Below the pieces are notes generated by a model. The model was not told where the DNA came from and searched no databases. It saw only the letters and a program-made list of their open reading frames with translations. Below, piece after piece: positions 47,889 to 60,751 of a DNA stretch of 64,000 nucleotides. A program made the translations under genes and the position numbers. Each line of letters opens with the position of its first letter. The first letter of the stretch is position 1. This stretch comes from Argentina anserina (lineage: Eukaryota > Streptophyta > Magnoliopsida > Rosales > Rosaceae): NCBI RefSeq assembly GCF_933775445.1, contig NC_065873.1:16678001-16742000 (forward strand), written 5' to 3'.

Positions 47889-50800
47889 AGTCACTGTTGT
47901 GGTGAGTCTTATATTTTCTTTTGTTGGTCAAGTATTTTTGGTCCGTGTGCAATGCTTCTAAATTATGGTAATGGTGGATTACATTTGCAAGTAGTTTAAT
48001 GAAACTCAACACTTTACAAAACTTGATGGTTACCCATTGAGAGATTTACCAAGGAATGGAACTAATTATCAGCTGATATCTCTGAATCCACACACAAGCT
48101 GCCTAGCTAGAAAGAAAAAAAAATTAGCATCGGTTATGTAGTGAATGGAATATGGTTTTGCGCAGCTAAATTTTTTATCAACACTACCCTATGTCACGCA
48201 TAACTGTCATTTGCCTATACCTTTGCTAGATTGCCAAAAGGCTATGCTGTATAAGCATGTATACCCTACTTGTGTCATCTCACTCTAAAAGTCAAAAGAT
48301 CCAGCCCTGAACTGATTATACTGACTCGCTTTTGTTATTCCGAATCGCCTTTTGTGTTTTTTTAGGGCGTATTTTGGTGTATCAGATCCACAACCTAAAG
48401 CCTTTAACCATTTCTGAAATTCTTAATTTCTTATGTTAAACACAAGCTGTAGGGCTAATCTTCTCACCTGCCACAAGGATATCACTATGAGTTATGAATC
48501 TCTTTTAAATAAGGAATTGCTTTCTGGTTACTATTTCTATAGAGTATGTATAGACACGCATGACCATAAACAAAAGAATCCAGAAGGCAAGGAATCCAGT
48601 GTCAGGTCGAGGTGGGAGTCTGGATGCCTGTGAGGCATGCGTTTTCTTTCACTTGAAAGCAAATTCAGAGATCCTAGCAGATCAAGTAGCTGTCATTCCT
48701 TAGCTGAAGTTCTCAGAGCTATGTATTCTTATGAATAGCATGTGTAAACTCAATGCTGTAATAGAACTATCATTTGGGTGTTTATAGAGCTTTGTATCTG
48801 ATTCTCAACTGAGAATCTGATATAATGCATTACTTTTAGAGCTCCGGAAATGGAATGCCTGTGTGGAAATGCAAAAATCCTGGATGTGAGAGTGTTTATT
48901 AACACCGACACATTCTACATCTATTGACTAGCTTAAGTCTCAACCCTTCTGCCTGTTCTGGCTAAACCTCATTCTTAACACCACCTCAGTAATAATCCCT
49001 TACTGAGTACTGATAACAGACCAGATAGGAATGAAGTAGGAGATGCACATAGAGATCAGTGCTATTTTGTCCCAGAAATCTAAATCTGAAGCGATCATTA
49101 GGTCCTTTAGAGCAAGCCTACTAATGAGCAGGTCTTTGTTGATCCCACGAACCAAATAACTTCAGCTTCAATAACTGAAGGATACCCATTTACCAGGCAG
49201 CGGCCGGAAAATACATCAGAAGATCATTTTGATACTATTGACACTTGTATCGTGCAATATCAAATGAAGTATCAGAAAATGTCCAGGTCAGTGCTCACAG
49301 ATCATTATGTACATCAGTAAGCATTAACCAAAGCCGGCGAGGACCACAGTGAGCATTGTATCGCATGCGGGGTTAGGCTTGGGTTATAATCATCATGTGT
49401 TGAACACCATTATCGGTGGTCCATTGCTTACAGCGCACCCAGTACTGGGTCGATATAAGTTTACAGATATTTGCTTCTATATGAAGCGCTCTTAATACAC
49501 AGTAGGTTGGTCGGAGTTTGAATATTCTGCATATGGAAATTTTGAAGTGTACAGCTAGCAACCTACTTAACGATAGCACAGTCAATGAGATCTCCAACGA
49601 AGCTGATGGTCTTCTCCAACGTTGCGACTCTTTTTAGTTTTTACATATAAGCGATCATCATTGCATCACCATGACATGGCCCCTATGACATAAACAATTT
49701 GTGTTTGACAACATTCTTAATCGAAAGTCGTCGTTCATGTCACTCCAAACATATAACAGATAGAGATGCTACTTTCTTCTTCTTTTTTCAGAAAGGTCTC
49801 ATTTTCTTTATTAATCTGGAAATTCATGGAAGGATCTCTTGAAAGGAGAGGCAGTACGTTCAGTTGATTACACAATGTTATATTTGTTTTTTAATAGTGA
49901 TAAGTAATAACAGTGCTATATACTCATGAGTTAGCCGGAGCAGGTGGCCTTCGATCAAGCCCCGATTTGCTTTAGACCTCAACTCATCAATCTCTTATGA
50001 CTGATCAACTGGTATCAAGGGCAGTTCAAAACTTCAAATTAACTGATCAGTTTTTTCTAAGCTTAACTGGTCATTCAGTTTCAGGATCACCGATTTGTAT
50101 AGATTATAAGGTGGGTGGGTCACTGGTCCTCATCAAACAAAGATGGCGTTATAAAAAACATGATTGATCTCAGCAAAGCATGCACTTTTAGGTTGCAGTT
50201 GATTTGTCTACTCTAGCTTAGTCAGTAGACACTGAGCGACTGAGTTTGCCACACCATTCTTCAATTCATTAGAGAATATCCCACCTAATTCACCTTCACC
50301 TTGCTTATTATGGGTAATTAGTTCACCTATCAAAAAGCACAAGGCATTAGTAAGTACTTCTGGTCCTCACAATACTCTTAGAACAGTCCCACTTCAGTCA
50401 TTTTTGTTAAAAGGTGTCAAAATTAAGAGCCAAAGTGTGTTTAAAATCACATGATTATCTCTAACCTCTAAAAGCAGAACAGAAGAATGAGACTAGCTAG
50501 GGTACGTAGTTGGTTTGACTTCTTAGCCTCATGAGTGCATCTGTAATTTTATAAAGTTCAAAAGAAACTGAAATCTGTCATTCACAGTAAAAAAATAAAC
50601 TAAAACCCTTCTCACAGTATCTCAAGAACCTTTCACTAAACAGTTCCTTTAAACTCTTTTTAAGCCCTTTAATTATAATTTGTCATGATAATGTCTTGCT
50701 AATGAGAACACAAGTGTCTCTTGCAAAAAGGAGAGCATCTGCTTCCAAGTAACAACGGAGAAGCTAAAAGCCATGGATCACATGGAGATCAATCAATTAC

Positions 50801-51703
50801 AGAGCCAAAGCCATTGCATTACAGAAAACCAAAAGCTAGCAGGAATAATCAAAATGATGAAAGCAGACAGCAGTGGGGACTTGGGACATAAACAAAGGTC
50901 AAGATGATGCTCAAAGGCAATAGCTTTTGTTGTTGTAGGCACAAATCAAATCCACCTAATCACCAAAAGACACATCCATATTTCCCATTTCCCTCGAGAA
51001 ATTTCCTAGCAAGAAATTGCTAATTCGATTCATATGTTTACTGTTGCAGTGCCCCATCACAGATCAGAAAAGATAGAATTATGAAGAACTAGATTCGTCA
51101 CCATGGCCAAATCATAATCAGCTGTCTTATTGTCGAAGTCTTTATCATGAAAGAAACCACCAAAAATGAGTGCACTTATTCTCCTCCTATGTTATAATGT
51201 AAGGATAGAGCAATATTATTACTCTGCTTTTCATTAGATGTAATAACACAATGTGAAAAATATTCCGTGGCCTTGTTGATAATGGATGAACAGAAATTAT
51301 CCAGAACGGTCCTGTAATCAATGAATTATATGTTGTACGTTGTTGGAATTTAACCCAGACGACCCAAATAATTTGCCAGCAGTCAAAGATATTTGATTCA
51401 CAAATCAAATTGGTTTCCATTTCAGGGTGAAGCTGAAGTGTACGGAAAAAATAGGGTTGTAACAGAGAAATCAAATTACTCGCAGCAATACTAGAAGTAA
51501 CATCACACTAACCAAGGAATTGAAGCCATGGATAAGCATGTGAAAAATTGGACACCATAAGGTATATACTAAATAAGAGTCCTAAATAAATGAATCCATT
51601 ATACAAGCAAGAGATGGAAGATGAACAAAGTAAGGCCACAGGGATATTACAAGATCAGTATATCTGCAATGGGAGACCTCCATCTTCCTTGTCGACTGTC
51701 GAC
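47889..51703. other. Long intergenic region, no gene recognised
   Basis: It includes the F-box 3' untranslated region and the 3' side of the DOMON gene. All open frames are short and without known domains. Composition is ordinary and no TE ends were found. Untranslated exons or a long non-coding RNA cannot be excluded. Confidence 0.5.
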
Positions 51704-53211
51704 TCATCCATCATATGTGGCGGACTTGCCTGACCTTCTCTTCAGTACAACAACCCAAGTGACTGCTTCCAGGAGTACGCCAATCCCAGCCAACACCGAG
51801 ATGACAATAATGTAAGTGGATTTCCAATGCTTATCAGGGTTCAGTATGTCTAAGCCTTTGAACACATTGACAATGCCAAGGATGAGAATTGAATAGCCAA
51901 TGCCGTGATGGTAGATGTTCCAGAAGAGCCTGTACTTGTGATCCTTAGCAGGTCTCAAGAACAATGCAAACATCTGAAAAAGTCCAAACAGGGCAATTAC
52001 CATCAGAAACAACAAACTAAAGAGCAAAGCAATCTAATCTGCCTCGTTTCAACAATGCTGCCTCCAACATGCCTAATTGAGCTAACATTACTGAACACTT
52101 ACGGCATCACACAATAAATCTTCAAAGTTCAAAGTGCAAATTGCCGAATTCTCAATGCCCTTGAATTTGTCATGAAATTGGATGAGAATTTTACCTGCAC
52201 AGTTGCAAAGCTGAAGAGGGTAATTCCGATGTTGCGGTGTAGAATGTACTCAGCTCTTCCAAGCTTCATTCCGGTGGCCCAGCCAGCGGCGCCGATGGCA
52301 TAAGCAGATAATTGGCAGGATACATGAAGATAAAACCATGCAGGATCGGCAGACGGAAAGACTCTCATGTACCTTGCTATGACCATCCCCAATGGAAACA
52401 AAAACCCCCAACTCACAGCATTCAGAATCCCATGAATCTGAAACAGAGCACATCCAAAACAACTTCCCAACTTTAACAAATGAATCAAAATAAAACTTTC
52501 CCTTTCCTCAAAGTTTCAACTTCAATAAATAAACCAAAGTTTAATGGCAGTTAAGAAACTCACATTCCTGTTCTTCAGCTTGGAATCGGCTCCGGTGGTG
52601 GCTGTGACACCGGCATTACTTCCGGTCAAGGTGAGAGTCCCTTTGGCCTGAAGATTCCCATCATCAAAAGCATGCTTCGCCGGAAACCCAGTATCCGTCA
52701 CCGCCGGCCCGACCTGCCATACATGGTTCACCTGCCCAGTCTTCACCTTCACCTTCGCAAACAACCGGAACGCGTCTCCGGACGACTCCGCCGCCGTGTC
52801 CCAGACGTCAAACGCGAGTTTTCCGGGGACAATGGCGTCGCCGGTGTAGCCACTGATGTTAAACGTCTTGACAGCCATGGCGCCGGAGGCGGTTTTGTAG
52901 GCCAAGAGCGTCTGCGCGCCCTCCATGCCGGTGCCGGTGGGGTTGATGGCCCATGCAACCCACCCGGCGGGCTTGGCAGGAGGTGCGACGAAGGCGACAG
53001 CGATGGTGGAGTTGGCGGAGTCGTAGGACCAGTGAAGGTAGGCGCTGAGCGTGGGGAGGTCGGCGCATTGAGTGTAGAGCTTTCTGTTGGTGAAGGACTG
53101 GGAGTTGCAGGTGAGGGAATGCGCGGGTGAGATTAGGAGCATCACAGTCAGTGAGATTAGCATGGCCATCATGCTCTGGTTGCCAACACCAACTGAAGAA
53201 GAAGAAGCCAT
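51704..53211 (-). CDS. DOMON and cytochrome b561 domain protein (CYB561/DOMON)
   Basis: Three coding exons, 53211-52564, 52437-52195 and 51973-51704, giving 386 residues. The start is the ATG at 53211; the frame is open further upstream but has no earlier ATG. A signal peptide ends near residue 32. The DOMON (AIR12-like) domain spans about 40-195, with Met96 (TGTGMEGAQ) and His180 (FPAKHAFDD) at the positions of the AIR12 haem ligands. From 217 on is a b561 membrane core: [34 protein letters not shown] and IYHHGIGYS supply the four haem histidines. Such proteins move electrons across the plasma membrane, probably from ascorbate to apoplastic acceptors. A TATA-like TATATATT (53253-53260) lies close upstream, implying a very short leader. 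Confidence 0.93.
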
Positions 53212-55020
53212 GGATGGGGTGACAAAGGCTTTCCCACTCAAATTTTGGCTCCAATATATAGAACAACTGAGAGGAGGGGGTTCAGTGTGGTAGCGTCATC
53301 TGAGTCTAAATGAAGAATGCCAATCAACAGACGAAACGTGTTAGGTGATTCCCGCGTTGTTTTTTCCCGGGAACTGTGGGTGGCACACGTAAGTTATGAA
53401 ATTATGCATCCAACAACCATAAAACGGATATTAAATGAGGCCGGAACTGAAAATCAGGTGGCAATAAATGGAAATTGAATGATAGGAAGTAAAAAAATTT
53501 AAAACATATATTTCTCAATAATAACGACTAAATTAGGAAATAATTTTTCAATGGAATAAAATCACAATCGAGGTGACGTAGATTTATAAATAAAAATCTG
53601 TTGGGATCAGGGTTTGTCTGATTTTGGAAGTTTTTACAAGTGTGGAATTGGGAATCGCAATCTTCGTCTTCTGCCTGATAAGATGTTATTGGAATGAGCC
53701 GATGCAAAGTTTGTGTCATGATTACCTCAATAATATTGCATAATAAAATTATAAAAGAATTGGTGAAAAATCTCTTTGCCTGCAATAAACCTATTCAAGC
53801 ATGTAGCCAACTCTTTTTTGGGTTAAATACGGGGTCCCAAGCAAGAAAAAAACAACACAAAAACTAAGACTCATACGAAGAGCCAACTCTTCTAGCCTTT
53901 TATTGCTTGGCAAAGTTCAGAATTCCTTTTTTGGTTGTAGTCAGTGGTGTGAAGAAATTGTGGAAATTGATAACGTGCTCTATGGTTACTCCTTCGATCT
54001 ACATATGATGATCAATCTATGAACGAAAATTAATTTCTTTGTAGGCAACCTAGCTAATCCCCTCCAATAAAGGAAGTTTAGTCTAGACCTTAGCCCGTTT
54101 TAATTTGTTTTTCAAATCATGTTCATATGTTTTGCGATGCCCGTCAACAATGTAGATTCCTGAATGAATAGGTAGTGTTAAATTCTGTATCAACAGACCC
54201 AAAAAAATTCTCTATCAAGGTACGTCACAATAATCTCCTTTCAACACCGAAAAAAAAGAGATTAGAATACAATTTGTCTCATTGATCCTTAATGACGTTA
54301 GACGAGCAGGTAAAGTTTTGGTCTATAAGTTTAGAATCTCTTTGAGGGCGAAAAATAATTAGAAATTTACCAATGCTATATGAGATGATTGCTTTTGATG
54401 TAAAAAACAGAAAAGAAAAAGAAACTTACTGAAAACTCAATAATAGTGCATTTGCATGCAATGAACAAATAGCCGTGGCACTCAAACGCCTAGGATTTTC
54501 CTCAGGCAGGGTTGCAAATACACTTCTTCGATCGCCTCCTTCAACTAGAAACGAAAATGGAGTCTAAATGAAATGGGGAATTCTCAGGGCCACCATTTTG
54601 CTTTCCATGTTTAACAAAATACAGTTGGAAAGAAGAAGCAATAATAGAAAGTTAGAAACAACAGACATTGTACACATCATATGCACGTAAAATACGGATG
54701 TCTAACTGACCAGACCCTTCAATATAATTGAATATCGGTTGCCTTCAGTTGACTTGAATCTGAGTGATTGATTATAGATGTTCTATTACAGGTAAATTGT
54801 ATGACATTTTACTATTTTACACGTATCGGTAAAAAGATAAAGGAAAGTAAAAACAATTGCAAAGCCACAAAGCACATAACAACAAGGGAAAATGACATAC
54901 AAGAAGTGAAAGCTCAAAATACACAAAACTCACTTGTTAAAAAATTTGAACAAATTAGTACAAACAGCTCAACCCAACTTAAAATTAAAACTAATTAATC
55001 TCTCTCGCTCTCTATGCAAA
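53212..55020. other. Upstream region of the DOMON-b561 gene and intergenic DNA
   Basis: Promoter elements near 53253-53260 as above. The rest has no recognised gene; frames at 53528-53785 and 54768-54998 lack domains. Confidence 0.5.
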
Positions 55021-55024
55021 CAAA

Positions 55025-55985
55025 AGATTTTTTTTTTCTGAGAAGGTCTCTTTATTTGAGTTTTTTTAAGGTGAATGAATTTACTTCATTTAGTAACAAC
55101 ACCATGCACGGCCACAATGATCAAATACAAAAAGCCGGTGACATTACCAAGCTAAACCCTATGCAAAACAAATAAGTGCGTAAAAACACGCTTATTATAC
55201 AAACCAAGATCTGAAAAAAAAAAAAACCTGAAAATGAAACGGAAAAACACTAAAACCAAAAAAACTAAAGCATAGTAACTCTCTCTAAACTTTTCAATCA
55301 ATCAAAAACTAACAAGTCGGTCCCATGACATCAATTGCGTACTCTTAATGATAGAAAGAGTAATAAAAAAAGTAAAGAGGGAGGATCTTTCACCCCACAA
55401 GGCATAGGCTCACACCTCAAACCCCTTGTTCTTGCTTCTAGCCATGGCCGACTTCCGATCATCGATGGGGTTGTTGCCGCCTCGTCAGTCAAGTGGTTTA
55501 CCCAACCCGGAGGTCATCTTGGAACCTCCACACAAATGCAAAACCACAATCCAAAGTCCAAACTGCCGCAAAAGCGCTACCCACCAGAAAAGCAAGAATG
55601 CAAGATGATGCTGATATATGTCGCTACCAAACAAGAGAACTTGTTGCCGGTCACAGCAGCATTCTTGCAGCCTCGGAATCTGAATACACCTGATCAAGAT
55701 CCCCGCGCCCTATAACCAAATCAGAATACCAATTGGAAATAACCCAAACGTAAACCAACCCTAGCATCGGTTGCTACACTACGTGTCTTCGCATGTGTTT
55801 ACTTGCAATCGCCCGACGCCGAGACATTTGAACAGTCAGAGAAACACCGCCGCTTTGCCTCACGAAACCTAGAAAACCTAGGTTTCGCAATATTAGCTGA
55901 GGGAATATTGGAGCTTCTATTTTGTTGTTCTTCTTTATTTGAGCATTGAAAGATTGGTAAATCATCTTGAGGATATATGGCATGT
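55025..55985 (-). mobile_element. Probable LINE-type retroposon fragment
   Basis: Read on the minus strand, a leader-like GC-rich stretch (GCGAAACCTAGGTTTTCTAG near 55885) is followed by about 600 bases with short frames and ends in an A-rich tail (poly-T on plus, 55028-55038). This resembles the 5'-leader-plus-3'-end copies at 17-20 kb, but no reverse transcriptase and no convincing target duplication were found. Low certainty. Confidence 0.35.
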
Positions 55986-56360
55986 AGAACCAACTTAATT
56001 ACCTAGGGTGGTGTATTTGTGTAATGCATGTATTTGGAGGACTTAAATGTGATTTGCTATTATTCATGTGGAAAAATAATGGACTAGCTTCCGGGACTAG
56101 TGGGCGATCACTGCTAAAACTAATTAAACTCATTCCTAATAAACAAATACAAATTGAGCATATAGAACTACTGTTAAAGTCTTTGCAAAATTATACCATA
56201 ACGTTTATTTAGAATATCTGATATTCTGATCGGATCCAAGACAAGAGAAGCGCGCCTACAACGAGCCGTGCTGCATCGAAAATTTGTTAAGGAAATTCTT
56301 TGGCAATTTTGTATAGAAGCAGGTGCACTTGGGCATATATAGGCAAGATTCGAAAAAACG
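55986..56360. other. Intergenic DNA
   Basis: Nothing recognised. Confidence 0.55.
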
Positions 56361-58646
56361 TTAGGCGTTAGCTGGGCGGACAGTCACTGCCTAGTGCCTA
56401 GACGATTTCGAATTATTAAATATTTATTTATTTTTATACATGTATATAATATTATTTATATGATTACAAATATATAATAAGTAAAAAGTGCTCAATATTA
56501 ATGTTCAAAAATCAAAATAGTCTCAACTCATAATAATTTAAAGTCTAAAGTTCATACCATAATATTAAAAATTTAGAATAAAAGGTAAATATTAAAAGTT
56601 TAAAACAAATGGAGGACTATATCTCGAATTCCTCTTGTCAAACTCTTTCTATAACTACTTCGGTATCGGATTCAAACTCAAATTCCTCTTGTCACATAAC
56701 TGACAGAAGTCACATGAGTGTATAACATGTTTTTTTTTAATACATGACATGCCAAAATTGAAAAACCAATAAATTTAGCATAAGAACAAAGAAACATTCA
56801 GAACCATAAATGTATACAGAAATACAAATCATGTTACAGAAGTGAGCATGGTCTATTCTGATTTGCTTGGCTTCCTCTTCATTCGGCTAAAATGTATACA
56901 AAATGGGAGTCATGTTACCCGACTGTTCTGTCCATTATATACATGTATATGACCTGACTCCATGATTTATAAGACTCCAAACCCTCATAGTATTCAGGTG
57001 CAGTGGACTTCACATTGTGGAGCTTGTTCCCAGGAGAGAAATCAGCCATAGAGAGAAATTAGAGAATCAAATAAGCAAAAGACTTCCAACCAGGAAATAC
57101 AAAAAAAAAAAAACAAATCATCATCAAGTATAACAAAGCTTATGCATTTTAAAACGATCACGGAAGTTTTCAACTAGCAAACATATCAACATTAAGGAGA
57201 AACTAAATATGGTGTCAACTGTCAAGTAACAATGACGTTTTGGTATTAATATGTAGAAAATTAATTTGATAGGGGATCCTGCCATAAAAATATGAAACAT
57301 AAGTACATAGAAAGAATCTTCTGCTTTTGTACCCAGCAATTGTGATTTTATTGTTGCCATTGATGTGTTACAACATATGGTAAATGAAGAAAGCATATGT
57401 AAGTCACTAGCTACAGGTTTTTTTTCTTCTTCTTGTTCCTTTCCTTCTTTTGTGAGGTGGGTTTGTAAGGTATCTGTTTGTAAAGTGGTTTAGTCAGGTG
57501 TCAGATTCTGTGAAGTGATATTTCATTATTTCTTATAAAGTTAAAGTTATAATCCATCAGCAAAGTATATATCATAAATTTTTTAGTTAGAGCTCTCATA
57601 AGCTGTTTGACCAACTGCATAGTCTGTAAATATTGTATCTTTCATATGGTTACTTTAGTTTCTTATTTCAATTTGCAGTTGAAGATGATGAATAGCTTGC
57701 AGCTGGGGTTGTTGTACTTTACATACAATATTTTCTCTAACAGTTAAGATCGAGGATTGCCAATATTATCAATCACAAAATACATAAATACAAATCATCA
57801 TCAATTGTAAACATGCATGCATTTCAACTTTCCATATAGAAATTCATCAAATTCTAAACAATTTCCCCAATTACAAATTAACAATTTCATAACAATAGTT
57901 CAATTTATAAAGACTAAGAGTAAAGATTACAGAGTATAGAGTTAAATGACTTCAATCTAAAAGACTAAAGATTAATTAACAACAATGCAAGAAGTCAAGA
58001 ACAAATATAGAACAATTTAAGAGCAAATTTACAGAGAGGAGAGAGTTGTACCTACAGTTACAAAGATCGGTGAGAGGTGAGCGACGGAGAGAGAGAGACC
58101 CAAAGGAGACCAGCGACGATAAAAGAGGAGAGACAGAGAGAGATAGGCCAATGGACATAGAGAGACAGAGAAAGAATGACGACAGACATCGGTCGGAGAG
58201 AGAGAGGAGAGAGTTGTACCTACAGTTACAAAGATCGGTGAGAGGTAAGCGACGGAGAGAGAGAGACCCAAAGGAGACCAGCGATGATAAAAGAGGAGAG
58301 ACAGAGAGAGATAGGCCTAATGGACATAGAGAGACAGAGAAAGAATGACGACAGACGTCGGTCGGAGAGAGAGAGGAAGCCAACGGAAATCGGACGAAGA
58401 GAGAGAACCGACGGAAAGGGACGGAGAGAGGGCCGGCGGATCGAAGTTGTGATATGCAGAAATGGAGATCGCGAAAGAAGATCCCATCGGAAGGCTTCTG
58501 CAGCTCTATTACATTTTAGCATTTTAGGTTTTTTTTTTCTTTTAAGTCAACCGTTTTAGACCACCTAATCCACAAAATGCCCAAATTGGCCGCACAAGAA
58601 AAAATCGAAACGGTCACCCGCCGTTTAGCGCCCAGGCACCGCCTAG
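56361..58646. mobile_element. Putative DNA transposon remnant with GGCG-type ends
   Basis: The left end TTAGGCGTTAGCTGGGCG and the right end, read on the other strand, CTAGGCGGTGCCTGGGCG match at 14 of 18 positions. Such TAGGCG/CCTAGG-rich termini recur in a plant TE family. No transposase was read. The right part contains a GA-rich tandem duplication (58036-58371) that looks like the CT-rich first exon of a transposon gene on the minus strand. The target duplication is not evident, so the limits are approximate. Confidence 0.45.
58036..58371. repeat. Tandem duplication, 2 x 168 bp, GA-rich
   Basis: Two adjacent copies (58036-58203 and 58204-58371) differ at only a few bases, with one or two small changes such as GGTGAGAGGTGAGCG versus GGTGAGAGGTAAGCG. 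The long plus frame across it is arginine/glutamate-rich low complexity and is not credible as a gene. Confidence 0.85.
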
Positions 58647-59072
58647 TCACTTTGAAGTTTGGAACCAACTCGTTTTTCGGTTTCAAGGAAAAGCTCCAAA
58701 AGGATAGTGGCATTGCTGAGACGAAAGAGACGGATCCTATCATGGTTAATGGTGATTGTCTAATCTTTACTAGCCAAATTGTTTCAGATGACAATAAATT
58801 TTGTTATTTCCTGGGTGGTTGAAATGACCTACCACTGAAACTAGACCACATTTATTTCTTCAATTCCAGGCCATATATGAAATGACAATTTAAAGACAAA
58901 AGGAGTCTTTTCGTCTCTATGGAAAAAACTAAACCCACCCTATTCCATTTCAGGTCGGTTTTCTAGATACTTGGTATTCTAATAATTGCATATTGTAATT
59001 GTGATTAGAGAAACCAACAAGTACTATTAATACATCATCATCAACACAAGTATTCTTGGAAGCGACAAAACC
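58647..59072. other. Intergenic DNA
   Basis: The frame that ends at 58822 reads from the transposon end and has no domain. Nothing else recognised. Confidence 0.5.
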
Positions 59073-59332
59073 GAAGTAAATTTACCAACCACCTCTTATA
59101 TGTTCACTTATGTCCACATATTTAAATAAAAGTCACATGTCTTTTTACTTACTATAGTTATATCATAGTTAACTCTTAGATTTCTTAAAATTAATTATTG
59201 ATTTATTTTTACCATGTGTTATTAATTTATATAGATAACCATGATTATATCATAGTTAATCTAGAACACATGACTTTCATCTAAGTGGGTAGACATGAGG
59301 GTGGTAAAAAAAGTGGTCGGTAAATTTGCTTC
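59073..59332. mobile_element. MITE, 260 bp
   Basis: The 20-base ends GAAGTAAATTTACCAACCAC and (other strand) GAAGCAAATTTACCGACCAC match at 18 of 20. Further inverted words (AAAGTCA, CACATG, ATATCATAGTTAA) occur inside. A target duplication was not resolved. Confidence 0.65.
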
Positions 59333-59938
59333 CGACCTTAAACCTCATCATACAATTCTTTTTTACATGATAAACGACAGTATTGTTAAACTCTTAGTCA
59401 GTTAGCCGAAATAGATTAAGTTTCCACGTACATCTTTTTGTTTTAGGCCGAAAATGAAAACTCATTTTGGGTGCACTCTCTTTCAAAAAAGAGACACATT
59501 TGTCTCCATGATACAAATTAAAGTGACACTATTTTTTTATAGGTTGAGCAATAAATAAAACAAATCGGTCTGGATTGGAAAATCCCTTTGCATATTAATA
59601 AGTCAATTTTGGACATGTACCAAATTAAAATCGCACGGTATAGTAATTATTCTCACAGATCTGATCACATTTAATAAGCAAATAACTCATTTCTCAAAAG
59701 GAAAAAGTCTACCATATATCATATCATATTATTGACAAATGAGTGAAATGACAATGATGAATCATCAAATGGTACATTTCGTGACAGATCTAGATCACAT
59801 TTAATGAGCAAATAATCAATATTATTCTTCCATCTAAAATTATATGAAAGCTCCATGTGGGAGGGATTACAAGAAAATCGAAAATTTCTGAGCCAAGTTC
59901 AAAAATAACAAAACAAAAGAGAAGGTGAAGGTCCAAAT
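59333..59938. other. Intergenic DNA downstream of the AIR12-like gene
   Basis: Probably includes its 3' untranslated region. A repeated phrase GATCA/TAGATCACATTTAATRAGCAAATAA occurs near 59663 and 59780. No gene seen. Confidence 0.5.
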
Positions 59939-60672
59939 CTAGAAAACAATAAGAGTGGCAAGGACCAAAACCAAAATAGAGAACAAACTCACGTGTCCTC
60001 CATCCCCAATCCTCAATGGCGCTCCACTCTTACCACTCGTGGTGTTCGTGGCGCTGCCACCACTAGTGGCGTTTGTCGTGGAGGAACTGCTGCTAGTTCC
60101 GGTGGCCACCAAGCTCAAAGGACCGAACGCTGCAAGATTTTTGGCGCGAAGTCGTGTTTCATGAGATAGCCAGTGGTCTTGTTGACTCCAGGGCCGACCT
60201 GCCAGACCTGGTTCACTGTCTCCGCCTTCTCGGGAACTTTAACAGTGGCGAAGAGGGTTAGGGTTCCATTGTTGAGCTCGGCGCTGGTGTCCCAGAAGTC
60301 GAAGGCCAACTTTCCGGGAGTGATGATGCTGTAGGAGGTGATGTTGAGGGTTTTGATGGTGGGGGTGCCGTCTTCTTTGGTGTAGGCGATTATGGACTGC
60401 GCGCCGGACATTTTGGTGCCGGTGGGGTTGATGGCCCATGCGATCCAGCCGCCGAGCTTGGATGGTGCGGCGACGAAGGCGATGGCGAGGGAGGAGTTGG
60501 TGGCGTTGTAGGTGTAGTGGAGTTGGGCGTCGAGGGAGGAGAGGACGGTGCAGTTGGCGAAGACCTTGTTGTTCTTGAACTTGGTGGAGGAGCAGGCGGT
60601 GGCTGCCTGAGAGGGAGAGATTAGAAGAACTGAGAGGGAGACCAGTAGGAGGAGGGGAGAGAAGGAAGCCAT
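59939..60672 (-). pseudogene. AIR12: AIR12-like DOMON protein with frameshift before its GPI-anchor tail
   Basis: Intronless. From ATG 60672 the frame reads a signal peptide (to about residue 24) and a full DOMON domain with Met88 (GTKMSGAQ) and His173 (YLMKHDFAP), matching the AIR12 haem b ligands. AIR12 is an apoplastic cytochrome held to the plasma membrane by a GPI anchor. At about 60136-60147 the frame shifts: as written the protein ends at residue 185 (stop at 60115). In another frame the same strand continues about 67 codons: LAAFGPLSLVATG, a Ser/Thr/Gly-rich stretch, then a hydrophobic end SLFSILVLVLATLIVF and stop at 59939, which is what a GPI signal looks like. So one base is missing (or two added). 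It may be a real null or soluble allele, or a sequencing error. A TATA box lies at 60752-60759. Confidence 0.85.
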
Positions 60673-60751
60673 TGAAGCGAGAGAGAGAGGGAGAGAGAGA
60701 ATAGTGTTTTGATTTGGTAATGTAATAAAGGAGGAAGCTCTAAGTAAGGGT

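Noticed and set aside
52672..53130. 152-codon plus frame antisense to the DOMON exon
   Set aside because: It is the GC-rich antisense shadow of a well-supported coding exon.
53212..53241. Ten-residue upstream extension of the DOMON-b561 protein
   Set aside because: The frame is open but has no ATG there (TTG at 53241); the ATG at 53211 begins a normal signal peptide.
58046..58559. Arg/Glu-rich open frames over the tandem duplication
   Set aside because: Open only because the GA-rich repeat lacks stops; low complexity with no domain.
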